From contig JBCBCP010000006.1 of NCBI GenBank assembly GCA_038530575.1, positions 1-64,000 on the forward strand: a DNA stretch of 64,000 nucleotides, given 5' to 3'. Numbering within the stretch: position 1 is the stretch's first letter; the number at the start of each line of letters is the position of its first letter. Shown here in pieces: positions 61,774 through 64,000 of this stretch. The stretch is from JBCBCP01 sp038530575 (GTDB lineage: Bacteria; Pseudomonadota; Alphaproteobacteria; Rhodobacterales; Rhodobacteraceae). The translations under genes were made by a program, and so were the position numbers. The notes beneath the pieces were generated by a model that worked only from the letters and a program-made list of their open reading frames with translations, was not told the DNA's origin and ran no database searches.

Positions 61774-62775
61774 ATGGCTATAAAGGTTGGCATCAACGGG
61801 TTCGGGCGCATCGGGCGCTGCACTCTGTCCCACATCGCGGCAAGCGGGCGCGACGACATCGAGGTGATCAAGCTGAACGCGACCGGCCCGATTGAAAGCG
61901 CGGCGCACCTGATCCGCTATGACAGCGTGCATGGCGCCTTTCCGGGAAAGGTCGAGATTGGCGACGGAACGCTTGATCTGGGCCGTGGGCCAATCGAAGT
62001 GATGAGCACCTACGATATGGCCGAGTTGGACTGGGACGGCTGCGACGTGGTGCTGGAATGCACAGGCAAGTTCAACGACGGCACGAAAGCGAGCGCGCAT
62101 CTCGACCGCGGCGCGGGCAAGGTTTTGCTGTCGGCGCCGGGCAAGAATGTCGACCGCACGGTCGTCTACGGTGTGAATCACGAGGACCTGCAAGCCGGAG
62201 AGCGCATGATCTCTAACGGGTCGTGCACGACAAACTGCCTGGCCCCCCTCGCCCGTGTGCTGGACGAAGAGATCGGCATCGTGTCCGGCCTCATGACCAC
62301 GATCCACAGCTATACCGGCGATCAGCCGACGCTGGACCGGCGGCACAAGGATTTCTACCGCGCGCGCGCCGCGGCGATGTCCATGATCCCAACTTCGACC
62401 GGTGCCGCAAAAGCCCTTGGCGAGGTGCTGCCGGGGCTCAAGGGCAAGCTGGACGGCACCGCGATGCGTGTGCCCACGCCCAACGTTTCAGCAGTGGATT
62501 TAACGTTTATCGCAGGCCGGGACGTGACCGCCGAAGAGGTCAACGCCGCCGTGCAAAAACGCGCAGAGACGGATATGGCCGCCGTTTTGTCCTATGACCC
62601 GGAGCTGAAAGTGTCGGTTGATTTCAACCACACAGAGCATTCGTCGATCTTTGCACCTGATCAGACGAAGGTGTCAGGCGGGAACCTCGTGCGCGTGCTG
62701 GCGTGGTACGACAATGAATGGGCGTTCTCCGTCCGGATGGCGGACGTTGCCGTGCACATGGGCCGCGTGGGCTAA
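61774..62775 (+). CDS. gap: glyceraldehyde-3-phosphate dehydrogenase
   Basis: 333 residues. Rossmann start VGINGFGRIGR, catalytic Cys151 (SNGSCTTNCLAPL), the His in TTIHSYTGDQ, C-terminal WYDNEWAFSVRM. The usual NAD-selecting Asp after strand 2 (as in INDL) is replaced by Ala in VIKLNATGPIES, so NADP use is possible. It oxidises GAP to 1,3-bisphosphoglycerate or works in the reverse, gluconeogenic/Calvin direction. A small protein gene follows. Confidence 0.95.
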   Translation: MAIKVGINGFGRIGRCTLSHIAASGRDDIEVIKLNATGPIESAAHLIRYDSVHGAFPGKVEIGDGTLDLGRGPIEVMSTYDMAELDWDGCDVVLECTGKFNDGTKASAHLDRGAGKVLLSAPGKNVDRTVVYGVNHEDLQAGERMISNGSCTTNCLAPLARVLDEEIGIVSGLMTTIHSYTGDQPTLDRRHKDFYRARAAAMSMIPTSTGAAKALGEVLPGLKGKLDGTAMRVPTPNVSAVDLTFIAGRDVTAEEVNAAVQKRAETDMAAVLSYDPELKVSVDFNHTEHSSIFAPDQTKVSGGNLVRVLAWYDNEWAFSVRMADVAVHMGRVG

Positions 62776-62819
62776 AGTCAGGCACTGGACGCAGCGCGTG
62801 CGGGCTGGCAAGACGGGGT

Positions 62820-62963
62820 ATGACCAACCGTCTTGCCATCGTCCTGGGCGTCATCATCGTCGCCGCAATCGCTTATGACGCCATTGGAAACGAGGGGGAC
62901 AACCTCTTGTTTCTCGGCAAAAAACTGGCTGAGCTGATCGAATGGCTGGCGTTCTGGCGCTAG
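62820..62963 (+). CDS. small single-helix membrane protein
   Basis: 47 residues: MTNRLAIVLGVIIVAAIAYD forms one helix, followed by an amphipathic tail ending ELIEWLAFWR. GGGG precedes ATG 62820. Its TAG stop shares the CTAG palindrome with the stop of coaD. Function unknown; follows gap in the same direction. Confidence 0.7.
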   Translation: MTNRLAIVLGVIIVAAIAYDAIGNEGDNLLFLGKKLAELIEWLAFWR

Positions 62964-63454
62964 GCGCCGAACCGATCGCTCAATGCTGCGTTGACCGGCG
63001 GCGTCACGAATTTCGACACATCCCCACCGAGCCGCGCGATCTCCTTAACCAGCTTGGACGCGATGGCCTGATGTTCGGCTTCCGCCATCAGGAACACTGT
63101 CTCGATGGAATCGTCCAGCTTGCGGTTCATACCGACCATCTGAAACTCGTACTCAAAATCGGCAACGGCCCGCAATCCGCGCACGATAACGCCGGCCCCG
63201 ACGTCTTTGGCGCAGTCAATCAGCAGGTTCTCAAACGGATGTGCAACAATCTCAGTCCCGGTGGCGTCTGACAGCGACGCGCATTCCGCCTCGATCATGG
63301 CCACGCGTTCTTCAAGCGAGAACAACGGGCCCTTGTCGCGGTTGATCGCAACGCCGATCACCAGGCGGTCCACGAGGGAACAGGCACGCCGGATAATGTC
63401 GATATGCCCCAAAGTGATAGGATCAAACGTGCCGGGATACAGGCCGATGCGCAT
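62960..63454 (-). CDS. coaD: phosphopantetheine adenylyltransferase
   Basis: 164 residues. GLYPGTFDPITLGHIDIIRR holds the nucleotidyltransferase T-x-x-H motif; VIVRGLRAVADFEYEFQM and LVKEIARLGGDV are the other family blocks. It makes dephospho-CoA from 4'-phosphopantetheine and ATP. AAAGGAG precedes ATG 63454. Stop overlaps the convergent small gene by four bases. Confidence 0.96.
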   Translation of the reverse strand: MRIGLYPGTFDPITLGHIDIIRRACSLVDRLVIGVAINRDKGPLFSLEERVAMIEAECASLSDATGTEIVAHPFENLLIDCAKDVGAGVIVRGLRAVADFEYEFQMVGMNRKLDDSIETVFLMAEAEHQAIASKLVKEIARLGGDVSKFVTPPVNAALSDRFGA

Positions 63455-63567
63455 GGGGCTCTCCTTTGCGTCAGTACTGGCAAATCAGCATGGAGGTTTC
63501 CGGATTGCAAGGCGATGCGTTCGGGCGGCCTGCCCCTCGCGTTTTGTCGAGGCTAGGCTACCGCGCT

Positions 63568-64000
63568 TCAGTGACCCATGATCATCCCTTCAAGCGCATC
63601 TTTCTCCATCGCCAGCTCGCTCAGCCGCGCCTTGACCACGTCGCCAAGTGTGATGAGGCCAATTAACTGACCATCCTCAATCACCGGCATATGCCGGAAC
63701 CGTCCGTTGGTCATCAGCGCCAAGACCGCGTCGACGTCGTCTTCGCGTGCGCAGGTGACCAGTTTCGATGTCATGTGCTGGTCCACCGTGTCCGACAGGA
63801 TGGCGGCGCCCTTGCTGGAGAGGACCCGCACGATGTCCCGCTCTGACAGAATACCCGTTGCCGCAGCGCCGTCTGCGCTTATCACGACCGTACCAATACG
63901 CCGTTCAGCGAGAACCTTGACTGCGTCTGCGATCGTCGTGCTTGGCGCGACTGTAACGACGCCGTCGTCGGATTTGGATTTCAGAATCTGGTGGACATGC
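63568..64000 (-). CDS. CBS-domain protein, 5' end cut by window edge
   Basis: 144 residues visible, comprising two CBS motifs: VVTVAPSTTIADAVKVLAER and RIGTVVISADG in the first, then KLVTCAREDDVDAVLALMTN and RFRHMPVIEDGQLIGLITLG in the second. A stand-alone CBS pair that probably binds adenine nucleotides. The reading frame reaches base 64000; only the start codon and a residue or two should be missing. A 113-base gap separates it from coaD. Confidence 0.92.
   Translation of the reverse strand, partial: HVHQILKSKSDDGVVTVAPSTTIADAVKVLAERRIGTVVISADGAAATGILSERDIVRVLSSKGAAILSDTVDQHMTSKLVTCAREDDVDAVLALMTNGRFRHMPVIEDGQLIGLITLGDVVKARLSELAMEKDALEGMIMGH

Noticed and set aside
60688..62346. 552-residue frame as full length of the DUF808 protein
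   Set aside because: The family signature starts at ATG 61662 with a good ribosome-binding site; the extension is antisense to gap.

Overview
The window is a contiguous piece of a high-G+C alphaproteobacterial chromosome, most like the Rhodobacterales (Roseobacter group). The signs are a C4-pathway hemA, an HU protein with a histone-H1-like tail, a cysG-DUF2849-cysI-cysH-DUF934-fpr sulfur operon, an Anbu proteasome operon, a form II coxL-type molybdenum hydroxylase cluster, several secreted RTX proteins, and infC ending in its own terminator. No transposase, integrase, phage gene or CRISPR array was seen, so this looks like core chromosome with a few accessory patches. Identifications are from reading the sequence and knowledge of the families; no database search was run.

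Layout. 1-5 kb: partial hemA (TTG start), an M20 peptidase, a fluoroacetate-dehalogenase-like hydrolase, and a divergent glycosyltransferase/sulfotransferase-like pair. 5-8.6 kb: tRNA-Asp, an EamA permease, a pirin and a solo LuxR regulator. 8.7-12.7 kb: the Anbu operon (CP-ATP-grasp, alpha-E, transglutaminase, Anbu peptidase). 12.8-17.6 kb: two tRNA-Val genes and a tRNA 3' remnant, a histidine phosphatase, an HU protein and lon. 17.8-25.4 kb: a frameshifted cysteine hydrolase, a GT2-sulfotransferase fusion, two paralogous lipoproteins, tgt, and an RTX protein with a 51-52-residue Trp-centred tandem repeat. 25.5-34.4 kb: a membrane-anchored pentapeptide-repeat protein, an enoyl-CoA hydratase, a RimB-RimK fusion, LrgA/LrgB and two tandem RTX paralogues. 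34.5-38.7 kb: SufT-like, SatD/DUF3307, an A-type Fe-S carrier, TfoX-like, a 2OG oxygenase and tpiA. 38.7-45.7 kb: an Lrp regulator divergent from the sulfite-reduction operon, then a TauD-like dioxygenase. 45.7-54.5 kb: an Ala-rich LEA-like membrane protein, infC (ATA start), and the coxS-x-x-coxL-coxM cluster with its MoCo-binding and XdhC partners. 54.5-64 kb: bolA-x-grxD, a fourth RTX protein, an iota-carbonic-anhydrase-like protein, zapA, tkt, a DUF808 protein, gap, coaD and a CBS protein.

Functional themes. Assimilatory sulfate reduction is nearly complete from APS to sulfide: CysH, the CysI hemoprotein, siroheme from CysG, and an Fpr-type reductase, with a TauD-like enzyme next door. 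Iron-sulfur handling recurs (SufT-like, A-type carrier, BolA, monothiol Grx). Central carbon genes tpiA, tkt and gap are scattered. Four RTX proteins, fused sugar/sulfate-transfer enzymes and several exported proteins of unknown function suggest investment in the cell surface.

The strongest undescribed-looking signals are: (i) a family of short, near-perfect palindromes in tandem pairs or triplets at gene 3' ends, mostly convergent, without a T-tract; (ii) the Trp-repeat RTX protein; (iii) two paralogous exported proteins embedded in the cox cluster; (iv) the RimB-RimK fusion; and (v) the small protein coupled between bolA and grxD.
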